The notes beneath the pieces were generated by a model that saw nothing but the letters and a program-made list of their open reading frames with translations, did no database searches and was not told the DNA's origin. DNA of 64,000 nucleotides, from positions 1,802,501 through 1,866,500 of the forward strand of contig BSDZ01000103.1 of NCBI GenBank assembly GCA_030268105.1. Reading direction: 5' to 3'. Positions 10,739-20,645 of this stretch are shown here, in pieces. The position numbers were made by a program, and so were the translations under genes. This stretch comes from Volvox africanus. Its lineage: Eukaryota > Chlorophyta > Chlorophyceae > Chlamydomonadales > Volvocaceae. Numbering within the stretch: position 1 is the first letter of the stretch; every line of letters starts with the position of its first letter.

Positions 10739-13549
10739 ATGATGACTGCGACTAACGCCATTGAGGGCATTCGGAGGAGAGGTCCATCAGTGGAAGTGGC
10801 AGCAGCCGCTTCGCTGACACCGCCGCCGCCGCAACCCACCGTGCGACCCGCGGGTCTGTCACATCTGCTGGTGGGGGTCATGAGCACCCTGACATGGATG
10901 TTGTTCAGCAGCGCCGTTATAATCTTAAATAAGCAACTGTACGCCAGTGGCTTCGAGTATCCCTCCACGGTGACGGGTGTGGGTCAGCTCGTTTCGGCGG
11001 CATCAGGTTTTTTGTTGGCTGCGGTATCGGGGCAGCGACTGCGGCCACCGCCAGGCTTACGGGTCTTCCTGCGAGTGCTGCTGCCCATCGCGGCCTGTAC
11101 GGCGAGCAGCATGTACTTTGGCAATATGACCTACTTGTACCTGTCAGTGTCATTTATTCAAATTCTTAAGGTGCGAGGACCGCCTGCTGGAGGGAAGGGG
11201 AGGGGAGGGGTTTTGCATCAGCCAACCAGGCGGAGAGTGGACAGAAGGAAGACACTGAGGGGGAATGGGGAATGGGATCGCGGAAAGAGACTTCTTGAAG
11301 CCCCTAGGGCACCGGGCAGATTGGTGGGTGTCCAGAGTTGGTGGGTCAATGCCATCAGCGAGGGCAGGTGGGAAAGTGGTAAAGCCCATGATGAGGATGA
11401 AGAAGAAGAAAATGAAGAAGAAGATGAGGATGATGTGGGCGTGGCGTGATGACGACGGCGTGGGCGATCATCCTCACGCATGTGGGCGTGGCGTCGTCAA
11501 TGGCTCTCACCTACATACGAACACCTCTTCCACTCGTTCAGACCTCCCCCTTCTCTTCCACCGCTTGGAAGTTTTATCTGAGGTTCTTCGAATAAGAAAA
11601 GTACATGTATATATGTTGATGAGAAAAATATTTATTTAAATATTGTGTGGGTATTTAATTTTATTGTAATGTATGTTCGCGGCCCTTTCCCCCGCCGTAC
11701 ACACACACACACGCACGTACACGCCTCTCCGAAACAGGCCTTCACGCCAGCCATCACCCTGGCCCTGTGCGTCGTGGCTGGTCTGGAGCGACCCTCGGGT
11801 CGGCTGCTGGTCTCCATCGCCATGATCGTGGGCGGCACAGCGGGGGCGGTTCTGGTGGAGAGCGGCGCTCCTTCCTTCCGAGCCGTCGGCTTCATGGCCT
11901 TCATGGCGTCATCGCTGACCGAGGCGGCCAGGGTAGTGGGAGCGGAGCTGCTGAGGGTGAGGGGATACGGGGCTGTAAGGGCTGTATTTCATGAGGGGCC
12001 AGGCCATTTGCTCGGCAATACTGATACAGCAATACCACAGGCCTCGTCTATTCGCCATTTCCTTCCCTGTCTCTTTCCCCTTTCCCCACCTTTCTCCCAC
12101 CCACTTGGTAAGGCCCCCATTTTGGTTGTGACTGGTGGAACGGCCGGAATGATGAAGAGGGCTCCCTCATAGGGCCTCATTCCCTAAGGGCCCTATGGTT
12201 TTTCATTACAGCGTTGGATGCCCCAACGCCATATCCTGGACCAAAATCTCATGCGTAAATATGCGTTCAAGAGTTGTCGTTCTGCACTCATGCCGTACAG
12301 GATGGTTCGAAGTACAACACCGCCGAGTCACTCGTTTACATCGGCGGCCCAACCGCAGCGCTTCTTCTTGCGATTGCGGCAGTCTGGGAGTGGCCGGGAG
12401 CGGTGGCGAGTGCGGCGTACGGCAAGGGTTTTGCATTACTGGCACGCGCGCCGTGGACTTTCATTGCCGCGCCAATGGTTTCGGCGCTTGTCAATATGAG
12501 CTGCTTCTTCGCGATCAACGCCACCAGTAGTCTTACCTTCAAAGTGGCAGGATGCGTCAAGAATGTGGCGGTCGTTGTGTAAGTTACGGTTGTATAGTAC
12601 CTGGATTGTGGGAGACGGTTTGAAGAAGGGCGCCGCCGTGCGGATGTCGTCGTACCCAGTCCTGTTTGATGGTTGCTGTACATATTTAGGACGAGTTTTG
12701 TGTCATGTCTCCGTATTCTTTGTACCCTTGATTATGGCAAAGTGAAACAGCTCCACTTTATGTTCGCAACCACCACCGGGTTTTGAATATAACTTTCACT
12801 GAACCTGTACGACGGTGCCGGTACGACGGTGCACGGCATGAACACACACGCATGACAAACACATTACATGCGAACGTCTATTATTGTCTGTGTCGAGCTT
12901 TACATCACCGATTGAGAAGTTGAGAAGTCCTTGGTGAAGCTAGCGCCTCCAATCTGTGTGCTTACCTCTGCCTCCGATGCACATGCTCACATGCATACAT
13001 GCTCCTGGCCTCAGAGCCATGCCCTGTGAGATTGGTGACATTGTGCCTATTGGATAGGTGTGGATATAAATATTATATTATATATATTTATGATATTTAC
13101 GTATGTGATATATATGATATATATGTATATACTGAGAGAGGGAGAAAGAGAGAGAAGGGTTGGGGGGGCACGAGAGTGCAAGAGAGAGAGCGAGAGATGC
13201 ACATACATACACATGCACACGTGTACATACATTTACACATATATACGCATAACCCTAAAAACGCACGTAATATGCACACAGTGTTCATGATCCCGGTTGC
13301 CCTACCCACCAATCACCACTGTACGACAGGTACGGCGTCCTGGCACACGGCGATGCTATCACGGCGCTACAGGTGGCGGGATACGCTGTCAGCGTGGTGG
13401 GCTTCACCCTCTACTCCCAACTGAAAATGGCCAAGGTCAACGACAAACCGAAACTGACTACGAAACACAATCCGCCGCCGGCAACGGCCAAGGTGTCGGA
13501 TACCAACCCGCCTAGGACCGCCCTAGGCGGTACGGTAGCGCAACGGTAG
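10739..13549 (+). CDS. Triose-phosphate/nucleotide-sugar transporter family protein
   Basis: Multi-pass carrier of the drug/metabolite transporter superfamily, TPT branch, whose members exchange sugar phosphates or nucleotide sugars across plastid or Golgi membranes. Four exons join in frame: 10739-11170, 11738-11956, 12301-12578 and 13330-13549, giving 382 residues, a normal length. Diagnostic stretches are SSAVIILNKQLYASGFEYPS near residue 50, FIQILK|AFTPAITLALC across the first junction, and near the end SLTFKVAGCVKNVAVVVYG followed by GYAVSVVGFTLYSQLKM. The second ATG (10742) could also serve. The N-terminus is not clearly a plastid transit peptide, so Golgi/ER or plastid location is open, and the substrate cannot be told from sequence alone. 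The nearest downstream TGTAA is some 560 bases beyond the stop. Confidence 0.88.
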
Positions 13550-14279
13550 CTGATGATGTACGGCGCATTTTTTAGCGCTGATTGACGGAGCTCCTGCTGC
13601 TGCAGGCCTGTTTGACCTTGTGACTGCCACATCTTAATGCTACCCCATGAAGGGGCTGATCTGCCACTGATCCTAAAAAAGGGGTGACGATGGGGTAGTG
13701 GTGATGAGGGTCCGGGGGGGAAGGAAGGGTTTTGAGGTTATTGAATTCTGAATCTTAAAAGGTAATGATGGTGAGGTGGGGTGGGGGATGGACGGGGGAA
13801 AGTGGTTTTTAATCCCCTGATGATCTGGCCCGGGTGAGAACCGTAAGGAAGAGGAGGGGCACACGATGCAACTTCCCCCCCCCCCCCATCCCCATACACA
13901 CACACACACACGCACACACACACAACCACAGGGTTAATGTTGGGGAAACAAAAAGAGCGCCTAAGAGCTGTGTGTGTATGCGTGTGTATGTGTTACAGTT
14001 AGGGGGCAGGTGGGCGCCATATCAATGCCTCTGCCCCCAGGGCATCGTGACCGTGTGTGTGTCTCAGTGTACGTGAATGTGTGTGTGGGGGGGGGGTATG
14101 GGGGATTACGGAATTGTAAGGCGTATACAGGAAGGAGGCTACTGCCAGCTGGTTGGTGTACCTTCCATCCCCCTCATTTGCCGCCAATTGATCACACGAT
14201 TGGATGCCCTACAAAAATACTTGCACATATACATATATATGTATATACATATACACGTTTACATATACATATACACATA
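13550..14279. other. No gene; GT/CA-rich spacer
   Basis: 3' flank of the carrier gene. It contains C and CA runs near 13865-13925 and TATACA-type repeats at 14220-14280, which lead into the LINE fragment. Confidence 0.5.
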
Positions 14280-14431
14280 CATGAGGGCTCGCTGGCCCTA
14301 GTGAGAGGGGGAGCACGTGGCAGGACAGACAGACAAAGCCACGTGTTCCTCCCCTGCGCTGTGGCTCGGTCCGGTCAGGACCCCCGGTGCTCGTCTTTGA
14401 AGGGCGAGTCGCCCACAGTGTAACACCCATT
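14280..14431 (+). mobile_element. 5'-truncated copy of the downstream LINE (3' end only)
   Basis: These about 150 bases are identical to 20405-20553, the 3' end of the full element, from ATGAGGGCTCGC to GTAACACCC. The copy lacks everything upstream, as expected from incomplete target-primed reverse transcription. It ends at the same base as the downstream copy and is likewise followed by (ATAC)n. Its TGTAA is at 14419-14423. Full identity points to recent insertion or to a recent tandem event. Confidence 0.85.
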
Positions 14432-14435
14432 TATA

Positions 14436-14622
14436 TACATACATACATACATACATACATACATACATACATACATACATACATACATACATACATACAT
14501 ACATACATACATACATACATACATACATACATACATACATACATACATACATACATACATACATACATACATACATACATACATACATACATACATACAT
14601 ACATACATACATACATACATAC
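14436..14622. repeat. (ATAC)n microsatellite between two LINE copies
   Basis: About 187 bases of near-pure tetranucleotide repeat. It separates the truncated LINE end from ORF1 of the full element, whose ATG is only seven bases further on. Confidence 0.95.
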
Positions 14623-14628
14623 TCTCTG

Positions 14629-15243
14629 ATGCCACTCCCACCTGGGGCGCCCCAACCCATGGCCCCACCACCCAGGCTGCCGCCCCAAGCTATCATCGAA
14701 GCAGCCGCAACAGCAGCAATGGCCAGGGAAGCAGCAGCCAAAGCCGCTACAGCAGCATGCAAACCCAGAACCCCGACTAATACCACTGATGTAGTCACAG
14801 AATGTGCAGCCCAACCACCACCTCCCCAACCAGCATCAAAGCCAGACAACCAGGGGGTGGTGAACGAGGTCAACGCACCAGCTGGACGCTCACTCTCCAG
14901 GGCCAGGGCACAAGAGCATACCTCAAACAGCCACGCCCTCACCAGAACCCAACAAAACAAAATTCGCAAGCAGCGACTGACCCACCTGCCAGAGGAGGTA
15001 CGAGCCCAGCGGCACATGGCCCAAACAGAGAGGGCAAGGCAAGCCCGGAAGGCCAAACTAGCCTTGCAACGGAAGGAGAGGGAGTCAACGGTATCAGGTG
15101 GTATAACCAAGGAGGCACTCCGACCACGGCGGACACCCACTCGGCGTCCCCGGCAAACCAAAAACAACCCCAACCCATCCCAGGACATGGACTGCGATGG
15201 GAAGGAGTATGACCCCCCCAACCGGGAAACCCAAGCCGAATAA
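14629..15243 (+). CDS. LINE ORF1 protein
   Basis: 204 residues. The N-terminus is Pro/Ala-rich, and the middle holds an alanine-rich helix (IIEAAATAAMAREAAAKAAT). The C-terminal half is basic, with many Arg/Lys/Gln, and ends acidic. No CCHC knuckle or RRM is visible, so RNA binding is inferred only from position and charge. The stop TAA shares its last base with the ATG of ORF2 (TAATG at 15241-15245). The protein is short for an L1 ORF1, and an N-terminal part could have been lost at the microsatellite junction. Confidence 0.75.
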   Translation: MPLPPGAPQPMAPPPRLPPQAIIEAAATAAMAREAAAKAATAACKPRTPTNTTDVVTECAAQPPPPQPASKPDNQGVVNEVNAPAGRSLSRARAQEHTSNSHALTRTQQNKIRKQRLTHLPEEVRAQRHMAQTERARQARKAKLALQRKERESTVSGGITKEALRPRRTPTRRPRQTKNNPNPSQDMDCDGKEYDPPNRETQAE

Positions 15244-18200
15244 TGTCCAGAGGCAACAAGAGAAGTCAGCGGCAGGGAGCTATCTCAGGGCATCCACTGC
15301 GCATAGCCACGCACAATATGCGAGGGCTTCTGGCCTCTCATGGCAGTCGACTTCAGGCAGCGGTACGTCAATGGGCTGAGCAGCGGCTGGATATTGTATG
15401 TCTGCAGGAAACCCACCACACTACCCTCCAGCACCAATGCCTGTTTGAACGGGATCTTCGTTATGCCACCAAACAGATCCACACACAAAACTGGAAGATA
15501 GCAGCCTACTCTTGGTCTAACTCGACGCACACAGCAGGAGTGCTCATCCTCATCAGACAGGGGCTAGCTTCAGCTCTGGCACCTAAACTGGCAACACCCC
15601 AGCATACATGTACGAGAGGCCGTTTCACCGACTGTATCCTCCACTGGGGGGGACACCGCCTGCACATCTGCAATATCTACCTCCCACCTGGCACTACCTC
15701 GATGGCTGCGGAAACCCGGCGACAACTCTTCGAGAACGCCCTGGCTGCCACCACAACGCAAGCCATGGAGGACAATAGGGACACCACCCTTATCTGGGCA
15801 GGAGACTTCAACTTTGTGGAAAACCCAGAGTGGGACTCGTCCGCAGGAAGAGATGGGCGTCAAGCAGATAGGCCTATCACTGAGATGCGGCAGCGGGCAG
15901 GCCCACAGATGGTAGATACCCACCGATACCTCCACCCAAGGCGCCGTGACTTCACTCACCTGTACCATGCACCCACCCCAGGCGGTTCACGCCTAGATCG
16001 CATCTACATCAATGAAGCCAAGCTGCCGTACCTATGCCATACAGCCATCTCCTTCCACACAGCCTCAGACCACCGTCTTGCCACACTTCATCTCCTACCT
16101 TGCAAAAATGAGGTCAAGGGCCCAGGCATCAAGCGTATACGCATGGCCTTCACTGACCATGAGGATTTGGCTACAAGCATGGCGGAGTGGATCCGGAACC
16201 AATGCCAAGAGGCACCCTCAGTCGAAGAGAATCCGGGCAACCTTATTGCTTGGTGGCCTGGTTTTAAACGCCGACTAACCTTCCTAGCACACCAACTCAA
16301 CAAGGTAGCGCAACAGCGCAGACAGCAGCCAGGTGCTCATACCCAGGAGGCCTACCTTGGGGTCCAACAGGCCCAACAAGCCCTCGATACTATGCCGCAC
16401 TCACCACACCTACTACAGCAGCTCATAGATGCCCAAGCAAGACTGGCTAGGGTGCATATTGAGGACAACGCCAGGGTGGCAAAAAAGACCCGGGTCCACT
16501 GGTTACACGCAGGAGAGCGTCCTGGCCCAGCTCTGACAACCTTCCTGCAAACCCAAATCCAGGACCAGCAAACAGCCCCAGTGGCACTCCAGGCACACTC
16601 AGGCCGACTGGTCACAAATCCAGCACAGCTACCACAGGTCGTAGCGGACTTTTGGGCAGGGGTATGCAGAGCCCCAGACTTCACCACTCCTGAAGATCGC
16701 CAGTCAGTGCTAACCCAGTTAGCAGCAGCCAACATCCGACTCCCTGAGGAAGCTGACGAAGTGGCTGGGTCCCCGACCATTGCTGTGACTGAGCTGGGTT
16801 TCGCACTGAAGAAGAGCCAGCCAGGCAAAGCACCCGGATGGGATGGCATCCCAACGGATCTGTACCGCAAGTTCTGGCCAGAGATTGGCCATACCATGGC
16901 AGCCCTCTTCACGGCTATCGGCATAACAGGGCAGGTGCCAACAGGCTTTCTGGATGGTATCATTAAGGTGCTTTACAAGAAGGGAGACCCCAAACAGCCT
17001 GGTAACTACCGCCCTATCACACTGCTTTGCTCGGACTACCGCTTGCTGGCCAAGGTGCTGGCAAATCGCCTAGGGCCAGCCCTGGGACGAATCATTAGCC
17101 CTGAGCAGTCAGCTTTTCTGCCCAAGAGGCTCATTGGGGCCAGTGTTCTCTTTCTACGCCATCTGCCTCATCTCTTACGGAAATTGAACCGCCAAGGTCT
17201 GCTGGCCTTCCTGGACTTCGCAAAAGCTTATGACACAGTGGACCGCAACTTCCTGATGGGGGCAATGGAGGCGATGGGAGCAGGCCCACAGCTTTGCAGT
17301 TGGACCCGGATATTGCTTAGCAACACGCGGGCAAGAGCCATGGTGAACGGTTTCAAATCCAGGCTTGTTAAAATGGAAGCAGGGGTAAGACAGGGTTGCC
17401 CTCTAGCACCCCTGCTGTATCTCTTTGTTGCCCAGGCCTTGTTCAGCTGGCTAAAGAGCCAAGAGATAGGCCTCCGCCTATTGCCTTCAGATGAAGACAG
17501 GGTCACAGCCTGTCAGTTTGCTGATGATGCAGAAGTGGCCCTTGAAGGAGAGGAATCCGTGCCAGCCTTCCTTGAAGCCATGGATACTTTTGCCCGGGCA
17601 TCAGGTCAACGCCTGAACCTGGATAAGATGGAAATCCTACCCATAGGGGCTGTGGACGACCACCATCAGGGAAGCACAATAAATGGCCTGAAGGTGGTCA
17701 CCACTGCGACAGCCCTTAACTTGCCAATGGACAACCAACTGCAGCCGCCCCAACCAGACTGGCCGGAGATGCTAGCCCTGGCCTACACGAGGATGCAACG
17801 CCTAGCCCATTATCCGCTCTCTGCCTTTGGTCGGGCTGCAGCAGTCTCCAACTATTGCCTGCAAACAGTAACTTGGCATATGGAGCATGGTGGACCACCT
17901 CCAGATACCACTCTGACCTACATTGAACGCTTAGCTGCTCGCCTTGTAGATCGGAAACAGGGCCCAGAAGACCAGGGCCAGCGCTTCACTGGAGTACCTA
18001 GCAGACTCTTGGTGGGACACCCATCAACTGGTGGTTTTGGCCTACTGCCCCTCAGGCAACACATTCGGGCAAGACAAGCCATGTGGGCAGTGCGATTCAT
18101 CCGAGGGGCCCTGATGGCCAGGAGAGAGAGAGAGAGGGTAATGCTTCTGGACACGGCGATGAATACGGTTGCTGAAGAAGAGGAAGAGCCAGTTACTAGT

Positions 18201-19892
18201 GGTAATGTTCGAAGCCTCCACCCCTGGATCCGGACCCTGGCCACCTACCTGGAGATCACCCATCCGGCCTTTAAACCTTGGGCCCTTACCACTGCCCAGG
18301 CAACTGGGCCCTGGCTGGGTGGAGAGACCTTGCCTGAGGAGATCAGCCGAATTGTAGGGGCTTTAGGGCACCTCCCACCACTAGAAGATGTCAGCAACCC
18401 ACCTTTAGCCCCTGGAGACTGGTGCTGGGCGGCTGCTCTCTGGGGAAATCCTTTGCTGCCCAACAATTCGGACAATGGGGGAAGCATCAATGGTAACAAC
18501 CACCGCCCAGGCCTGGAAACCCGTCACCCACTGATGGCTTCATGCAGAAAACTGCTCACAGTTGGGGACCTGGTAAGGGTGTACGACATGCTGGAGCATG
18601 ACCAAATACCCCTCCCTCAGTACATGACCTGGCTAGACTGGACCCAACAGTTTCTAGACCCCTCAGCTAGCCCCACCCAACTGCGAGACAAGGAGTCTAC
18701 CCGTATGGCTCTCTCGGCTCTATGCAACGATATCAGCCCGGCATGGATAGCAGCAGCACGGAAGGTAGTCAACCGCTTACAACCCCAACAGCCGGACAGG
18801 GTGGAGGACAGAATGCAGCAGCAGATGCCAGCACCACCAGACCGCACCACAGTCATGGCCATGATCGTCAGGCGTTTGGGCTGGAGATTGCCAGGGGACT
18901 CGGGTATAGTGCCTCTCTACAACCTCACGGTAAGCCAAGCTACTCAGCTGCAAGGGGTTTCAACAGCGGAGGAGCGATTGGAGCTCTTGTCAGCTTTTGT
19001 GCAGGAGGCGCAAGGGATGCCAACAGACGGTCCAGCTCCTCCCTGTCCTGTCACTAACCTCCAGCGCTTTCAGGCAACCCTAGACAGGCTGTGGACAGCA
19101 GTTCGGTGGGAAAATAAAAACAAAGAGACGCTGTGGCGTTTGGTGGTCGATGGGATACCCATACCTGGCAACACACATCTTTCCAGGGTGCCCATCAAAC
19201 CATGTGGGTGTGGCAGCTATGGAGCTGATACTGATCAACCTTGCTCCCCACGCCTGCACCACTTCTGGGAGTGCCCTATAGCCAAGGCGGTGCGAGAACA
19301 GATTGACAGACATCTGCCATTGCCGACATCAGCCACCATTGAAGGGGGCTTGACCAGGCAACAGCTATGGCTTGTCCAAGCACCTCCCGGTTGCGAGCAG
19401 GCCCCATGGGACGTGATAGCTTTGGCAGCCTTATCTTCTATGGAATATGGCAGGCACTGTCTCCGGGCGGCAACAAGAGAACACAGGCCACAGTGGCCTT
19501 CTACCCACAGACGGCGGCAGCAACAACAGACCCACACAGCAGAGCAGGGACCCCGTCAACGGGCTATTACTGACTTCTTCAACCGTTCAGGGGGGTTCCC
19601 TCAAGAGGAAGAGGAAGATGCCAACACCCATCCAATCATCTCTACGACACAGCCAGCAATGGACACTCCAACACAAACAGCAACCTCACCCCTGGACCGT
19701 GCACAGGCCCGTACAGTTGCCGACTTTTGGGCACGCTTGCATTCTTTTGCAGCGTTGGGAATACCTCACTATGGCTGGGATCAAGTGGGACCACAACATC
19801 CCATCCTAGCCATAGTTGGCACGCAAATGCGGTGTGCAGATCCGGTTGACATCACCAACCATGGAGCAGCAAGAACAGAGCAGGGGCTTTAG
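15243..19892 (+). CDS. LINE ORF2: endonuclease-reverse transcriptase
   Basis: 1549 residues. An apurinic-type endonuclease lies at about residues 18-285 (THNMRG, LQETHH, GDFNFV, SDHRL), which would nick the target. The reverse transcriptase spans about 520-800, with PGKAPGWDGIP, the YRPITLLCSDYRLLAKVLANR block, LDFAKAYDTVDR, GVRQGCPLAP and the catalytic QFADDAEV near residue 759. A reverse-transcriptase zinc-binding region lies at about 1290-1350 (LWRLVVDGIPIPG, then CGCGSYG and HHFWECPIAKAV). All catalytic motifs are present. Translation probably depends on re-initiation after ORF1, given the one-base overlap. The Phe in FADD is usual for L1. Confidence 0.95.
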   Translation: MSRGNKRSQRQGAISGHPLRIATHNMRGLLASHGSRLQAAVRQWAEQRLDIVCLQETHHTTLQHQCLFERDLRYATKQIHTQNWKIAAYSWSNSTHTAGVLILIRQGLASALAPKLATPQHTCTRGRFTDCILHWGGHRLHICNIYLPPGTTSMAAETRRQLFENALAATTTQAMEDNRDTTLIWAGDFNFVENPEWDSSAGRDGRQADRPITEMRQRAGPQMVDTHRYLHPRRRDFTHLYHAPTPGGSRLDRIYINEAKLPYLCHTAISFHTASDHRLATLHLLPCKNEVKGPGIKRIRMAFTDHEDLATSMAEWIRNQCQEAPSVEENPGNLIAWWPGFKRRLTFLAHQLNKVAQQRRQQPGAHTQEAYLGVQQAQQALDTMPHSPHLLQQLIDAQARLARVHIEDNARVAKKTRVHWLHAGERPGPALTTFLQTQIQDQQTAPVALQAHSGRLVTNPAQLPQVVADFWAGVCRAPDFTTPEDRQSVLTQLAAANIRLPEEADEVAGSPTIAVTELGFALKKSQPGKAPGWDGIPTDLYRKFWPEIGHTMAALFTAIGITGQVPTGFLDGIIKVLYKKGDPKQPGNYRPITLLCSDYRLLAKVLANRLGPALGRIISPEQSAFLPKRLIGASVLFLRHLPHLLRKLNRQGLLAFLDFAKAYDTVDRNFLMGAMEAMGAGPQLCSWTRILLSNTRARAMVNGFKSRLVKMEAGVRQGCPLAPLLYLFVAQALFSWLKSQEIGLRLLPSDEDRVTACQFADDAEVALEGEESVPAFLEAMDTFARASGQRLNLDKMEILPIGAVDDHHQGSTINGLKVVTTATALNLPMDNQLQPPQPDWPEMLALAYTRMQRLAHYPLSAFGRAAAVSNYCLQTVTWHMEHGGPPPDTTLTYIERLAARLVDRKQGPEDQGQRFTGVPSRLLVGHPSTGGFGLLPLRQHIRARQAMWAVRFIRGALMARRERERVMLLDTAMNTVAEEEEEPVTSGNVRSLHPWIRTLATYLEITHPAFKPWALTTAQATGPWLGGETLPEEISRIVGALGHLPPLEDVSNPPLAPGDWCWAAALWGNPLLPNNSDNGGSINGNNHRPGLETRHPLMASCRKLLTVGDLVRVYDMLEHDQIPLPQYMTWLDWTQQFLDPSASPTQLRDKESTRMALSALCNDISPAWIAAARKVVNRLQPQQPDRVEDRMQQQMPAPPDRTTVMAMIVRRLGWRLPGDSGIVPLYNLTVSQATQLQGVSTAEERLELLSAFVQEAQGMPTDGPAPPCPVTNLQRFQATLDRLWTAVRWENKNKETLWRLVVDGIPIPGNTHLSRVPIKPCGCGSYGADTDQPCSPRLHHFWECPIAKAVREQIDRHLPLPTSATIEGGLTRQQLWLVQAPPGCEQAPWDVIALAALSSMEYGRHCLRAATREHRPQWPSTHRRRQQQQTHTAEQGPRQRAITDFFNRSGGFPQEEEEDANTHPIISTTQPAMDTPTQTATSPLDRAQARTVADFWARLHSFAALGIPHYGWDQVGPQHPILAIVGTQMRCADPVDITNHGAARTEQGL

Positions 19893-20437
19893 GGCAGGAG
19901 TTTTGAGGAGGAGGTTCTGTGGGAGGAAAGGGGGAGAGTGAGGGAGGTAGAGACAAGGAGAGGACGGTCTAGATCTTGAGGAGGGGAAGGGAGAGGGTGG
20001 AGGGTTTCGTGGCTAGAGGTTCCTGTGTCCAGGCTTCGGGGCCTTAGGGTTTTAGGGGGGGTCAGCGAGAGAGGTCTTTCCTTGTTGTGCAGTTCAGGTG
20101 TCTGCGGGGCCAGCTTTGGGTGGGGCCGGAAGGCTTTCTAGGGGGGCGCCAGTTCGGCTTGTCATCCCCCCCTCCGCCTCTTGTTGGGTTCTTCTGGCTT
20201 GGCTGTGGAAGGGTGTGCCTTCCTGCTGGTGCTTCTCCTCTGAGGGGAACTGTGTGTGTCTGCCAGGCTCCTGTCTAGTCAGTGTCGGGTTAGAGGAGAG
20301 GTTTCCCCGTCCTTTGAGCAGCTAGGTGTCCCCCGTTTTCTGTTGGGTCTTCCTGTGGTTTCTTGGTAGCCCTGAGTGCTCTGTGAGTGGCCAGGCGAGA
20401 GCCTATGAGGGCTCGCTGGCCCTAGTGAGAGGGGGAG

Positions 20438-20469
20438 CACGTGGCAGGACAGACAGACAAAGCCACGTG
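20438..20469 (+). other. 3' UTR hairpin of the LINE
   Basis: CACGTGGC (20438-20445) and GCCACGTG (20462-20469) form an 8-bp perfect stem around a 16-base loop. The same hairpin is in the truncated copy at 14314-14345. By analogy with other LINEs it may help the reverse transcriptase recognise its own RNA; this is inference. Confidence 0.5.
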
Positions 20470-20553
20470 TTCCTCCCCTGCGCTGTGGCTCGGTCCGGTC
20501 AGGACCCCCGGTGCTCGTCTTTGAAGGGCGAGTCGCCCACAGTGTAACACCCA

Positions 20554-20614
20554 ATACATACATACATACATACATACATACATACATACATACATACATA
20601 CATACATACATACA

Positions 20615-20643
<29 letters not shown>
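20554..20643. repeat. (ATAC)n tail or target of the LINE
   Basis: About 90 bases of the same tetranucleotide as at 14436-14622, starting exactly where the LINE 3' UTR ends. Confidence 0.95.

Positions 20644-20645
<2 letters not shown>

Larger units (their letters stand above)
14623..20553 (+). mobile_element. L1-type non-LTR retrotransposon
   Basis: The element has a short ORF1, a long ORF2 with endonuclease, reverse transcriptase and zinc-binding regions, and a 3' UTR of about 660 bases. It ends with TGTAA at 20543-20547, a few bases before (ATAC)n. Both sides are (ATAC)n, with no other target duplication visible. Both ORFs are uninterrupted, so the copy could be active or very young. The plant-like reverse-transcriptase zinc-binding region and the FADD active site fit the L1 group. 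The true 5' end is uncertain, because ORF1 begins directly after the microsatellite and part of a 5' UTR or ORF1 may be missing. Confidence 0.9.

Noticed and set aside
14298..15221. 307-codon minus-strand frame with a long Tyr-Val-Cys-Met repeat
   Set aside because: It is the reverse of the (ATAC)n microsatellite and LINE ORF1; the tetranucleotide stays open in all frames and the protein has no family character.
17518..17538. FADD in place of YADD in the LINE reverse transcriptase
   Set aside because: Not an anomaly: Phe at this place is normal for L1-type elements.
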